Program-made: the position numbers and the translations under genes
Notes under the pieces: model-generated
Database searches by the model: none
What the model was told of the DNA's origin: nothing
The model's input: only the letters and a program-made list of their open reading frames with translations
NCBI GenBank assembly: GCA_964223495.1
Contig: CAXQGL010000076.1
Span: forward strand, 1 to 64,000
Reading direction: 5' to 3'
Source of the DNA: UBA8752 sp964223495
GTDB lineage: Bacteria; Bacteroidota; Bacteroidia; Flavobacteriales_D; Sanyastnellaceae
Length of the DNA stretch: 64,000 nucleotides
Shown here: positions 51,617 through 60,205 of the stretch, piece by piece
Layout of the letters: every line of letters starts with the position of its first letter
Numbering within the stretch: the first letter of the stretch is position 1

Positions 51617-53512
51617 ATGGGCGCACTCGCGGCACTGAACCCCTACTTCTGGAAATACCGCGGACGGCTGGCCCTGGGCATCCTGTTCGTCTTTCTCACC
51701 AATGCCTTCTCGGTCATCGCACCGGTCGTCATCGGCGAGGGCATCAATGTGCTGCAGGATGCCTACACCGGATTCCTGGCCCCTTTGGCCGAAGGGCAGC
51801 CCCCTTCCGAAGTCTTCGACGGCACTGCACTGGACACCCCTCCGACCCTCGGTATGCTGGCCGAATTCACCGGTTCGGGAATTGGAAATACGCCGGCTCC
51901 CGAATCCAAGGCGGAACTCATCCGTTTCGTCTCCTTCATCGCCGGACTCCAGGCCCTGCTCTACATGCTTGCCTACCTCCTGAAGGGCATCTTCTCCTTC
52001 ATGACGAGGCAGACCATCATCGTCATGAGCCGTTTCATCGAATATGACCTCAAGGAGTCGATCTACGACCAATACCAACGGCTGCCGGTGTCCTTTTACA
52101 AGCAGCATGCGACGGGCGACCTGATGAACCGCATCTCCGAGGATGTCTCCAAGGTGCGGATGTACCTGGGCCCGGCCGTGATGTATGGATTGACCCTTGT
52201 GACCATGATGATCCTGACGGTGGGTGTCATGCTGCGGATCGATCCTGTGCTCACCCTATGGTCCCTCGCCCCGCTGCCGTTCATGAGCTGGGGTGTCTAC
52301 AAGGTCAGCTCCCGCATCCATCGCAAGAGCGATGCGGTGCAATCCCAGCAGAGCCTGCTGAGCGCCAAGGTCCAACAGGATTTCGCCGGCATCCGTGTAC
52401 TCGCTGCACACCGCCGTGAGCAACGGGCATTCGAGCGCTTTCGCGCCGCTGCCGATGAATACAAATTCCGCACCCTGGACCTCGTGAAAGTGGATGCCAT
52501 GTTCATGCCCATCATCGTCATGCTGGTCGGCCTGAGTACCATCCTGACCATCTATGTCGGGGGCTTGCGGGTGTTCTCGGGTGCGCTGCAACTGGGGCAC
52601 ATCTTCCAGTTCGTCTTCTATGTCAACCTCCTGACCTGGCCCTTCGCCTCCGTCGGATGGGTCACGTCATTGGTGCAGAAGGCGGCCGCAAGCCAAGCCC
52701 GCATCAATGCCTTTCTCGAAGTCGTACCCGAGATCGACAACCGCGCGGCCCATCCGCAGGAAATCGAAGGGCGCATCTGTTTCAAGGGTGTGGGACTGAC
52801 CTACCCCGACTCCGGAATCCGTGCGCTGGACGGTGTGGACTTCGACCTGGCGCCCGGCCAGACTTTGGCGGTCATCGGCCGAACGGGAAGTGGAAAGAGT
52901 ACACTTGCCCAGCTGGTCGCACGGCTGTACGATGCCACGGATGGCAGCATCGAAATAGACGGCACGCCCATGAAGGAGGTTCATCTGGCCAGCCTCCGCG
53001 ACGCCATTGGATATGTTCCCCAGGATGTGTTCCTGTTCTCGGACACCATTGCCGAGAACATTGCATTCGGGGTCGACGGTGCCACAATTGAACAGGTGGA
53101 ACAGGCCGCGCGGGATGCGGACGTCCACGACAACATCACGGAATTCCCGAAAGGATATGACACCCTGCTTGGTGAGCGGGGCGTCAACCTCAGTGGGGGA
53201 CAGAAGCAGCGGGTTTCCATCGCCCGTGCCATACTCAGGAAGCCCCGTATCCTGATTTTCGACGACTGCCTGAGCGCGGTGGATACGGAAACCGAAGCGG
53301 TCATCCTGGGAAATCTCCGTCGCATCATGGACCAGCGCACCGCCATCATCGTGTCGCACCGCGTCTCCACCGTGCGGAATGCCGACTTGATCCTTGTGCT
53401 CGATGAAGGAAAGGTGGTGGAGCGCGGAACACACGCTTCCCTGCTCGAATCCGGGGGATTGTATGCGGAATTGAACCGAACCCAGCAACCACCGGCAGAG
53501 GAGGCTGCGTGA
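51617..53512 (+). CDS. ABC exporter, fused permease and ATPase (MsbA/multidrug type)
   Basis: A 631-residue half-transporter that should act as a homodimer in the inner membrane. The transmembrane part (about 15-370) has six helices, with a long loop between helices 1 and 2 rich in Pro and Ala (about 50-105) that is larger than usual. The ATPase has Walker A GRTGSGKST at 421-429, YVPQDVFLFSDTIAENIAFG, the signature LSGGQKQRVSIARA from 525, Walker B ILIFDDCLSAVDT and the switch His in VSHRVST. The Walker B Glu is replaced: DDCLS, where most have DE[AP]. This could mean reduced hydrolysis. Substrate unknown; lipids and drugs are both plausible. Confidence 0.93.
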   Translation: MGALAALNPYFWKYRGRLALGILFVFLTNAFSVIAPVVIGEGINVLQDAYTGFLAPLAEGQPPSEVFDGTALDTPPTLGMLAEFTGSGIGNTPAPESKAELIRFVSFIAGLQALLYMLAYLLKGIFSFMTRQTIIVMSRFIEYDLKESIYDQYQRLPVSFYKQHATGDLMNRISEDVSKVRMYLGPAVMYGLTLVTMMILTVGVMLRIDPVLTLWSLAPLPFMSWGVYKVSSRIHRKSDAVQSQQSLLSAKVQQDFAGIRVLAAHRREQRAFERFRAAADEYKFRTLDLVKVDAMFMPIIVMLVGLSTILTIYVGGLRVFSGALQLGHIFQFVFYVNLLTWPFASVGWVTSLVQKAAASQARINAFLEVVPEIDNRAAHPQEIEGRICFKGVGLTYPDSGIRALDGVDFDLAPGQTLAVIGRTGSGKSTLAQLVARLYDATDGSIEIDGTPMKEVHLASLRDAIGYVPQDVFLFSDTIAENIAFGVDGATIEQVEQAARDADVHDNITEFPKGYDTLLGERGVNLSGGQKQRVSIARAILRKPRILIFDDCLSAVDTETEAVILGNLRRIMDQRTAIIVSHRVSTVRNADLILVLDEGKVVERGTHASLLESGGLYAELNRTQQPPAEEAA

Positions 53513-53525
53513 CATCCGGTCCTGA

Positions 53526-55535
53526 TCAACAATCGTTGCCGAGCAGGCCGAGGATAAGCAACAGGTCCGCCACGCCGACGTGCTGGTCGAAATTCAGATC
53601 GGCCTCGAGAAATCCCGTCGCACCGAAGTGGTTGAGGAACTCCAGGAGGTCCTGGATCGTGACGAGTTCATCGCCATTCAGATCTCCAGGGCACCCCCCT
53701 CCGAGCTGCTCCAAGCCGAGGATGTAGCCGTTGCAATCGTTGTCCACGCCGGAGAGTGTAGGCGGAGCACCCGGATACATGGTCGCGTCGAGGTCATTGC
53801 AGTCCATCCCCATCTCCAACGAAGCGTATGGCGGTGGCGTGCAGGAGGAATACTCGATAGGTCCCGGCTCTCCGTCCCCATCCAGATCCAGGTAGAATGG
53901 AATGGAGATGCCGTCCTCATCAATGGACTGGTCGCAATCGTTGTCGATGCCATCGCAGGGATCCGGCAATACCGGATGGATGTTCGGGTCCGCATCGTTG
54001 CAATCTCCTCCGATGTGGGCATATCCCGGCCCAGGACTGCATCCGGACACACTGCCGGTGAACGTTCCGTATCCGTCTCCATCGGCATCCGGATAATGCA
54101 TTGCTTCGTCCGTGACATCCACGAAAACCCGGTATGCATGGACCAGGCCCTGCCCCGAGACCTTGACGGTCATGCCAGCCATATTGGACCAGCCGAACCC
54201 GGTGAATTCAAGGGGCCAGGTTCCCGGACCGGGCAGGCTGTCTGCCGAGACCCAATCCACATTGTCCGGCAGGTGCACGGCGACAGGCCCTGCAACGCAG
54301 GAATCCAGGTGAACCAGAATCCGCGCAGTATCGGATGGGCATACTGTGATGAACTCGGGCCATGCCGTCATGAAATTCGTCCTCAGGAGGAAGAGCCCCT
54401 GACTCTGGTCGGCGACGGCAATCGTACCGGATTCGAAAAAGGGATAATTGCTCCAACTCCCACTGAACCCGGGACCTTCAAGGTCGGGCTGCGTGTCGAA
54501 GAACGCTTTTTCCTGTAGGATGGATGGCCCATCGGGATTGAAATGCTGCGCGCGGAAGCCATCGGTGTAGTTGCTCTGGAAAAGCATGGCTCCCCGCACA
54601 TACAGGTTGTGGTCGGTGCCCTCCGTTCCGAGGTCCACCCCTTCGATGAGCACGGGATTGTCGAGGTCCTCCACGTTCCAGACATAGGTATGCGTTCCAT
54701 CCACGAGCTCTCCCGTTTCGTCCGTCTCATCGCCTACGAAGAAATGGCGGTGATCCGGTGAGAACCAACCCTGGTGGATGTACCCGTGGGGCTGGTGCGC
54801 GGCCGATGATATTTCCTGCATGTCGGCAGCATCGGTGACATCGACGAATCGAAAATTCGTGGCACAGCATACTGCCGCGATGAGCCGGTCGCTGTAGGTG
54901 CTGTCGGGCCCGTCGTAGCGGATGACCTGGGCGTCGTGGACATACGCCTCGTTCCAGGAACCCGCCACACTCGGCGTATCCGGCTCCGTGAAGTCGAAGG
55001 CGAGCAACCCGCCGCTTCCATTGGTCCCGCAGACATAGGCGATGGGTTCGTCCGGAGCGACTGCGAGATTGTGTGCTTTTGAAAATCCCAACATCACGGT
55101 ATCCGTCGAGAACGTGATGGGAGGCCCCATGCCGGTGTGGTTGCGCAAGCGGGTGAGATCGAATACCTGCAACCGCGAATTGATCACTTCACTGACGACC
55201 ACCATCCGGTCCTCGACCACCTTGACGTCCCTCCATAGGCTGTTGGCCAAACCGATGGTGGGGAGTTTCCCCACGATCCTCGGCATCCCCGGGTTCGTGA
55301 CCTCGATGAACCAGGTGCCATTGCGCTTGCCCAGCAGAACATATTCCCTGCCATCCAAGGGGTCTGTCCATCCCCAGATGTCATTGGCCGTCATTTCCCC
55401 CGTCATGACATTTGGGACATGCGCCATCATCTCCACCTTGTGGCAGGGCCAGGTTTCGTTCACGAAGCCGGCAATGCAATGCCCTTGGCAGGCCAAGTCA
55501 CGAGGGACGAGCCAGCCAATGCAGCAAAGGGTCAT
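53526..55535 (-). CDS. Secreted choice-of-anchor B protein with MopE-like and dockerin-like repeats
   Basis: A 669-residue protein from the ATG at 55535; an in-frame TTG eight codons upstream could give a longer hydrophobic start. The N-terminal two thirds is the choice-of-anchor B family domain, a propeller-like repeat (IWGWTDPLDGREYVLLGKRN, KAHNLAVAPDEPIAYVCG, VHDAQVIRYDGPD, PHGYIHQGWFSPDHRHFFVG). Then come calcium-binding MopE-like repeats (DADGDGYG, GGDCNDADPNIHP, CDGIDNDCD). The end is two dockerin-like F-hand repeats (GDLNGDELVTIQDLLEFL and ADLNFDQHVGVADLLLIL) and a terminal Cys. No T9SS domain is seen; the dockerin-like module may be the anchor (inference). Confidence 0.82.
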   Translation of the reverse strand: MTLCCIGWLVPRDLACQGHCIAGFVNETWPCHKVEMMAHVPNVMTGEMTANDIWGWTDPLDGREYVLLGKRNGTWFIEVTNPGMPRIVGKLPTIGLANSLWRDVKVVEDRMVVVSEVINSRLQVFDLTRLRNHTGMGPPITFSTDTVMLGFSKAHNLAVAPDEPIAYVCGTNGSGGLLAFDFTEPDTPSVAGSWNEAYVHDAQVIRYDGPDSTYSDRLIAAVCCATNFRFVDVTDAADMQEISSAAHQPHGYIHQGWFSPDHRHFFVGDETDETGELVDGTHTYVWNVEDLDNPVLIEGVDLGTEGTDHNLYVRGAMLFQSNYTDGFRAQHFNPDGPSILQEKAFFDTQPDLEGPGFSGSWSNYPFFESGTIAVADQSQGLFLLRTNFMTAWPEFITVCPSDTARILVHLDSCVAGPVAVHLPDNVDWVSADSLPGPGTWPLEFTGFGWSNMAGMTVKVSGQGLVHAYRVFVDVTDEAMHYPDADGDGYGTFTGSVSGCSPGPGYAHIGGDCNDADPNIHPVLPDPCDGIDNDCDQSIDEDGISIPFYLDLDGDGEPGPIEYSSCTPPPYASLEMGMDCNDLDATMYPGAPPTLSGVDNDCNGYILGLEQLGGGCPGDLNGDELVTIQDLLEFLNHFGATGFLEADLNFDQHVGVADLLLILGLLGNDC

Positions 55536-55591
55536 GCACAACCCTTCAAGAAAGTTCAATCCGCGGCAGTTCACAGTTCTGGTCAACTGGC

Positions 55592-55664
55592 TTAAAAATA
55601 CGAATTCATCGCTTATTAAATACGTTTCGTAGTATATTTTTACACCTACGTCTCCAAATTCGTA
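55592..55664. promoter_or_regulatory. AT-rich divergent promoter/operator region with TACG/CGTA words
   Basis: This spacer between divergent genes is far more AT-rich than the surroundings. TACGAATT (55599-55606) and AATTCGTA (55657-55664) are inverted repeats, and TACGTTTCGTA (55621-55631) is a short palindrome between them. TATATTTTTA at 55632-55641 on the plus strand could be a -7 element for the epimerase gene. The pattern resembles an operator flanking a promoter, but no regulator gene is adjacent. Confidence 0.4.
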
Positions 55665-56642
55665 ATGCATGTTGAACCACAGTCGTGTACGGCGGTTGTT
55701 AGGGTGAACATCGGAACATTGCCAAAGCACCACTCCATTTTGGTCACTGGAGCAACGGGGCTCGTGGGCCGCGCCCTTCTGCCCGAACTGCACCGTCGCT
55801 TCCCTGAATGCAGCCTTCGCGTCCTGACGCGTCAACCCGATGGATTGCAATCCATCGAAGGCGCTCCGGTCGATGCTTTCGGTTGGGACCCGGGGGCGGA
55901 ACGTATCGATGCCGCGTGCATGGACGGAGTCAAATTCGTGGTTCATCTGGCGGGGGAACCCGTCGCCCAGCGTTGGACAGAGGTGGCACGCCAACGCATC
56001 AGGGACAGCAGAATCCGATCCATCCGATTGCTTCAATCCGCTGCGGCGCGCTCTTCCGCCAAGCCCAGGATCATTTCGGCCAGTGCCATTGGCTGCTACC
56101 CGGCTGGTGACGCCATACGTACAGAGCAAGATTCATGTGGCGAAGGATTCCTGGCAGAAGTCGTTCGCGATTGGGAGGATGCGGTTCGGGCATTCGGCTC
56201 CCTGGGAGGGGGACACACCCTCTTGAGGATCGGACTGGTGCTCTCGAAACATGGAGGGGTTCTGAAGCGGTTGATCCCGCTGTATCGATTGGGACTCGGC
56301 GCACCCTTGGGGGCAGGCCTGCAGTGGCAGAGCTGGGTTCACATCGACGATCTGGTGGCGATGTTCGTCCGGGCCATCGCAGGGGACGATTTCGAAGGCG
56401 CCTTCAATGCGGTATCCCCCCATCCCATTCCCCAAAGGGAGTTCAGCCGGGCATTGGCCAGCGCCATGCACCGGCCCCATTTCCTGCCCCCGATCCCCAC
56501 ATGGGCTTTGAGGCTCTGGTTCGGCGAAGCTGCGGAAGCGCTGATGGCCTCGCACAGGGTTGTCCCCGAGCGATTGGAAGATGTGGGATTCACCTTTACC
56601 TACCCCCATCTCGAGGGGGCTTTGTCCTCCGCGCTTCGGTGA
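55665..56642 (+). CDS. TIGR01777-family NAD(P)-dependent epimerase-like protein
   Basis: A 325-residue Rossmann-fold protein of the atypical SDR group that includes YfcH and plant SulA homologues. The NAD motif ILVTGATGLVGRALL follows about 25 N-terminal residues. VVHLAGEPVAQRWTE, SASAIGCYPAG (Tyr) and LLRIGLVLSKHGGVLKRLIPL are diagnostic, and the C-terminal region has QSWVHIDDLVAMFVRAI. The precise reaction is not known; the family is often linked to cell division in bacteria. The ATG at 55665 is in the AT-rich promoter region; a GTG at 55704 is an alternative start closer to the Rossmann motif. Confidence 0.92.
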   Translation: MHVEPQSCTAVVRVNIGTLPKHHSILVTGATGLVGRALLPELHRRFPECSLRVLTRQPDGLQSIEGAPVDAFGWDPGAERIDAACMDGVKFVVHLAGEPVAQRWTEVARQRIRDSRIRSIRLLQSAAARSSAKPRIISASAIGCYPAGDAIRTEQDSCGEGFLAEVVRDWEDAVRAFGSLGGGHTLLRIGLVLSKHGGVLKRLIPLYRLGLGAPLGAGLQWQSWVHIDDLVAMFVRAIAGDDFEGAFNAVSPHPIPQREFSRALASAMHRPHFLPPIPTWALRLWFGEAAEALMASHRVVPERLEDVGFTFTYPHLEGALSSALR

Positions 56643-56799
56643 ACACCGAAACGGGACGTTCCCGGATTTTTCTGTTCCGTGCTGATTTGACGGCAATTCA
56701 TAACGGAAATGAACCTTTTGGCACCTGTCCTGTTCTCCCCTTGACTCCGAACGAGGGGTCCTTGATCAGTAAGGTGTTTATGATCACGTTTGATTTGCT

Positions 56800-56829
56800 G
56801 GCGGCCCGGGGTTCATCCCCCGGGCTGCC
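56800..56829. promoter_or_regulatory. Strong GC-rich hairpin just upstream of the photolyase gene
   Basis: GGCGGCCCGGGG pairs with CCCCGGGCTGCC (12 base pairs with one G-T wobble) around the loop TTCATC. It ends 21 bases before the ATG of the photolyase gene. It is not followed by a T-run, so a simple terminator is unlikely; it could be an RNA structure in the leader or part of a processed end of the previous transcript. TGATCA occurs twice just upstream (56763-56768 and 56781-56786). Confidence 0.45.
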
Positions 56830-56850
56830 TCGTTTCCAACCCCATCAAGA

Positions 56851-58188
56851 ATGACTGAAATCGCCCTGTTCTGGCACCGCAGAGACCTGAGAATCGACGA
56901 CAACAAAGGACTCGATGCGGCCCGTTCTTCCGGACTTCCGGTGGTTGGCCTATTCTGCTTCGACCGGCACATCCTCGACCGGCTTCCGCCATTGGATCGT
57001 CGCGTCGGCTTCATCCACCACCATGTGCGCGCACTCCAGTCCCAATACGCGCAATCCGGAGGTTGCCTGTTGACCCCGTATGGAGCCCCCCTGCAGGTCT
57101 TTGCGGAGGTCCTCTCGAGCATCACCGAACAGGGTTACCGTGTGCGGGAAATCCACACCAATCGGGACTATGCTCCTTATCCCGTTCAACGGGATTCGGA
57201 TGTGTCGGAATGGTGCTCCGGACAGGGGATCCAATTCCATGCCCACGAGGACCACATCATCCTGCCTCCGGAAGCGGTGCTCAAGGATGACGGCACGCCA
57301 TACACGGTCTTCACACCCTACAGCAGGAAATGGCACAAAGTGCTGGACGCGGCCCATCCCTCGCCCCTCACACCGGTGGCGCCCATGTTGCACGGAAGCT
57401 GGGCGCAGGTCAGGCAGACCGCTCTGCCTTCGCTCGAGTCCATGGGTTTCGAAGCGGCCAGTGGCCATACCTCCGGTTGGGCTGCTTTCGACCGGAAACT
57501 GGATGCGGGCACCGTTTCGGCCTATGCCGAGCGGCGGGACATTCCGTCTGAAGTGGGCACCACACGCATGAGCCTGCACCTCCGTTTCGGAACCGTGTCC
57601 ATCCGCTCCTTGGTCCAATTCGGTTTCAAACACAGTGACAAATGGCTGACAGAACTGATCTGGCGCGAGTTCTATCAGGCCATCCTCCACCATTTCCCTC
57701 ACAGTGCCCATGATGCCTTCCGTCCCAAGTATGACCGGATCCCATGGCGTCAGGATGAAGCAGGCTTCGCTGCCTGGTGCGCGGGACGAACCGGCTACCC
57801 CCTGGTCGATGCCGGCATGCGCGAATTGAACGCCACCGGATTCATGCACAACAGGGTCAGAATGGTGGTGGCGAGCTTCCTGTGCAAGCACCTGCTCGTG
57901 GACTGGCGCTGGGGCGAGCGGTATTTCGCCGAGAAACTGCTCGACTATGAGCTCGCCTCCAACGTGGGTGGATGGCAATGGGCTTCGGGCAGCGGTTGCG
58001 ATGCAGCGCCATATTTCAGGGTATTCAACCCAGAAAGCCAGATGAAGAAATTCGACCCCAAAGGAATCTATGTCAAGCGCTGGGTTCCGGAATGGGGAAC
58101 AGCAGACTATGTCGCACCCATCGTTGAGCACAAATTTGCCCGACAGCGGGCCATCGACACTTACAAAGCGGCATTGGCGGAAGTGTAA
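56851..58188 (+). CDS. phrB: Deoxyribodipyrimidine photolyase (class I, cryptochrome/photolyase family)
   Basis: Light-driven repair of cyclobutane pyrimidine dimers. The 445-residue protein begins IALFWHRRDLRIDDN, the photolyase alpha/beta antenna domain. The FAD-binding helical domain (about 195-440) has LHLRFGTVSIRSLVQ, TELIWREFYQAILHHFP, YPLVDAGMRELNATGFMHNR, and RWGERYFAEKLLDYE with NVGGWQWASGSGCDAAPYFR, the segment that distinguishes CPD photolyases. The ATG follows a strong hairpin by 21 bases. A start one codon earlier is not available. The CoA-transferase gene begins nine bases after the stop. Confidence 0.95.
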   Translation: MTEIALFWHRRDLRIDDNKGLDAARSSGLPVVGLFCFDRHILDRLPPLDRRVGFIHHHVRALQSQYAQSGGCLLTPYGAPLQVFAEVLSSITEQGYRVREIHTNRDYAPYPVQRDSDVSEWCSGQGIQFHAHEDHIILPPEAVLKDDGTPYTVFTPYSRKWHKVLDAAHPSPLTPVAPMLHGSWAQVRQTALPSLESMGFEAASGHTSGWAAFDRKLDAGTVSAYAERRDIPSEVGTTRMSLHLRFGTVSIRSLVQFGFKHSDKWLTELIWREFYQAILHHFPHSAHDAFRPKYDRIPWRQDEAGFAAWCAGRTGYPLVDAGMRELNATGFMHNRVRMVVASFLCKHLLVDWRWGERYFAEKLLDYELASNVGGWQWASGSGCDAAPYFRVFNPESQMKKFDPKGIYVKRWVPEWGTADYVAPIVEHKFARQRAIDTYKAALAEV

Positions 58189-58193
58189 ATTGA
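58186..58193 (+). promoter_or_regulatory. Candidate -7 box for the CoA-transferase gene
   Basis: TAAATTGA overlaps the photolyase stop codon and ends four bases before the ATG at 58198. It is one base from the pattern seen elsewhere in the window. Confidence 0.35.
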
Positions 58194-58197
58194 CCGC

Positions 58198-59316
58198 ATG
58201 CAACATGTGGCAGACGGCCCCCTTGGTGCTTCCCGCCCTTTTCAAGGCCTGCGGGTGGTCGAGCTGGCCTCCGTCCTCGCCGGTCCGCTCGTCGGCACCT
58301 TCTTCTCCGAGCTCGGCGCTGAAGTCATCAAGGTCGAACATCCCGGCAACGGCGGTGACGTGACCCGCAACTGGCGTGCAGCAGGAGAGCCATTGGACGG
58401 GCCGAGCGCCTATTACGCCGCGGCCAACGGTCCGAAGGAAGTGAGGCTGCTCGATCTGATGAATCCGGATGGCCGTGAAGCGCTGGACCTGCTGCTTCGG
58501 GATTCGGATATCCTGATCCAGAATTTCAAGCCGTCGAGTCTTGTCAAGCTCGGGCTGGAGCCGGCGGGTCTGGCCGCCCGACATCCACGCCTGATCCACG
58601 TCCACCTGATGGGCTTCCTGCATGAACCGGGGCGGGCCGGATACGATATGGTCGTACAGGCCGAAACCGGTTTCATGGCATTGAATGGAGAGCGGGGCCG
58701 CGCTCCCTTCAGGCTGCCTGTTGCCTTGATGGACGTACTCGCCGCACATCAAATGCGTTCGGCAGCGCTGCTCGCACTCTGGGAGCGGGAACGCGATGGT
58801 CTGGGCAGTCACCTCGAGGTCTGGTTGGACGCTTCCGGCCTGAGCGCATTGGCCAACCGCGCCACGGAATTTCTCGTGAATGGAACGGACCCTGAACCAT
58901 TGGGGGCACTGCACCCCCAGATTGCGCCGTATGGAGAGGCCTTCCAGTGCGCATGTGGCCAGCACCTTGTGCTTTCCGTGGGGAACGACCGCCAATTCCG
59001 AGGATTGTGTTCGCTTCTGGACCTGCCGGATTTGGTCAGGGATCTCCGGTTTGGTGACAATCCCGCCCGGGTGCGCCATCGGGCCGCATTGGCTGAACAG
59101 CTGGCCCCTGCTTTCCGCCGGTTGGAGGCCGACTTCATCATGGAGCGGGCTGTGGAGACGGGCGTGCCCATCGGACGGCTGAAAAGTGTGGCGGACGCGT
59201 TGCAGGGCGAAACGGGACACTCCATGACGCACCACTTCGACCTGGAAGGTCATGCCGTGCGCAATGTCCGACAGGTGGCCTTCCGCATTCAGCGCAACGG
59301 CAACCTGATCACGTAG
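58198..59316 (+). CDS. Class III CoA-transferase (CaiB/BaiF family)
   Basis: Moves CoA between organic acids through an aspartyl anhydride intermediate. The 372-residue protein begins FQGLRVVELASVLAGPLVG, followed by ELGAEVIKVEHPG; the catalytic Asp is in GRAGYDMVVQAETG. LMDVLAAHQMRSAALLALW and TGVPIGRLKSVADAL complete the family pattern. Substrate unknown; carnitine, formate/oxalate and branched-chain acyl-CoA types all look alike at this level. The length is a little below the usual 390-400. Its 3' end overlaps the lytic transglycosylase gene by 28 bases, tail to tail. Confidence 0.92.
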   Translation: MQHVADGPLGASRPFQGLRVVELASVLAGPLVGTFFSELGAEVIKVEHPGNGGDVTRNWRAAGEPLDGPSAYYAAANGPKEVRLLDLMNPDGREALDLLLRDSDILIQNFKPSSLVKLGLEPAGLAARHPRLIHVHLMGFLHEPGRAGYDMVVQAETGFMALNGERGRAPFRLPVALMDVLAAHQMRSAALLALWERERDGLGSHLEVWLDASGLSALANRATEFLVNGTDPEPLGALHPQIAPYGEAFQCACGQHLVLSVGNDRQFRGLCSLLDLPDLVRDLRFGDNPARVRHRAALAEQLAPAFRRLEADFIMERAVETGVPIGRLKSVADALQGETGHSMTHHFDLEGHAVRNVRQVAFRIQRNGNLIT

Positions 59317-60203
59317 TATTGGTCGTCCCCGATGGGCAGCCGTCCCGAGCGCAACCAAGGGTTCAATGTCTTGAGGGCATTGTAGCTCACGCCCCTTTCC
59401 GAAGCGAATTCGGCCAGATCGTCAATCGTATCGACCACGACCGTGTCCCGGGTTTGCAACGGCGACCACCAATCTTCCGCTTCCATCAGGAATCCGTGTG
59501 CCTCGGGGTGCTCCATCACCTGCTTGGTCGCAAACAACCGATAGACATAGCGGGCAGTCTCCTCATTGAGGTTCAAATCCCAATAGGTGTTTCCGGATTG
59601 CTCCTCCATGCGGCGGGAAAGTCCGGCCATGCCCATGTTGTAACTCGCGGCCGCGAGGATCCAATCGCCGTAGCGTTCGTATGCCTCGTTGAGATAGGCG
59701 CATGCGGACCGCGTGGCCTTTTCCACATGGTAGCGCTCATCCACGTCACGGTCGACCCGCAATCCGAACTCCTCTGCTGCCGGCTCCATGAATTGCCAGA
59801 ATCCACGGGCATCGGAAGGCGAAACGGCATTGGCCAAGCCCGATTCAATGACGCTGAGGTATTTGAAATCCACCGGAATCCCCGAATCGACGAGGATGGG
59901 CTCCATGATGGGAAACCAACGTCCGGACCGCTTGAGGGTCAGGAGCGTACTGCTGTGACGGAAGGTGCCGATGAGCAATTCCCTTTCCATGCGCTCCCGG
60001 ACCCCGACCCTCTCCAATGGCAAGAGCGTCCCCGCGAAGTCAACCCCTTCGATGATGGCTGGAGGCCGCACCTGCTGCAATGGTTCACCGCCGGTGCGGA
60101 TTCCACTTGAAGAAGACTGGTCCGGATCCCCGTCCAATCCAAAGGCCAACAGGGCCAATACGCCCAGCGTTGCCGCTCCCCACCACCTGATCGCGTTGCC
60201 CAT
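59289..60203 (-). CDS. Lytic transglycosylase with C-terminal LysM-like domain (MltD-like)
   Basis: A 304-residue protein from the ATG at 60203, which sits two bases after the rfbC stop. One N-terminal hydrophobic segment (about 6-23) anchors or exports it. The SLT domain (about 110-215) has PVDFKYLSVIESGLANAVSP with the catalytic Glu, then DARGFWQFM and AAASYNMGMAGL. The final 70 residues end with a LysM-like unit (DTIDDLAEFASERGVSYNAL, then LPIGDDQYYVIRL). It cleaves peptidoglycan glycan strands with formation of anhydro-muramyl ends. It sits in an operon with export and rhamnose genes, suggesting a link between wall remodelling and surface polysaccharide. Confidence 0.92.
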   Translation of the reverse strand: MGNAIRWWGAATLGVLALLAFGLDGDPDQSSSSGIRTGGEPLQQVRPPAIIEGVDFAGTLLPLERVGVRERMERELLIGTFRHSSTLLTLKRSGRWFPIMEPILVDSGIPVDFKYLSVIESGLANAVSPSDARGFWQFMEPAAEEFGLRVDRDVDERYHVEKATRSACAYLNEAYERYGDWILAAASYNMGMAGLSRRMEEQSGNTYWDLNLNEETARYVYRLFATKQVMEHPEAHGFLMEAEDWWSPLQTRDTVVVDTIDDLAEFASERGVSYNALKTLNPWLRSGRLPIGDDQYYVIRLPLR

Positions 60204-60205
60204 GA

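Noticed and set aside
49148..52108. Very long minus-strand open frame (about 986 codons) opposite the TonB receptor gene
   Set aside because: It is an antisense shadow caused by high GC and codon bias. Its translation has no recognisable domain, while the plus strand encodes a full TonB receptor and the start of an ABC exporter.
56950..59358. Long minus-strand open frame (about 802 codons) opposite photolyase and CoA-transferase
   Set aside because: It spans two well-conserved plus-strand genes and shows no family motif; high-GC antisense shadow.
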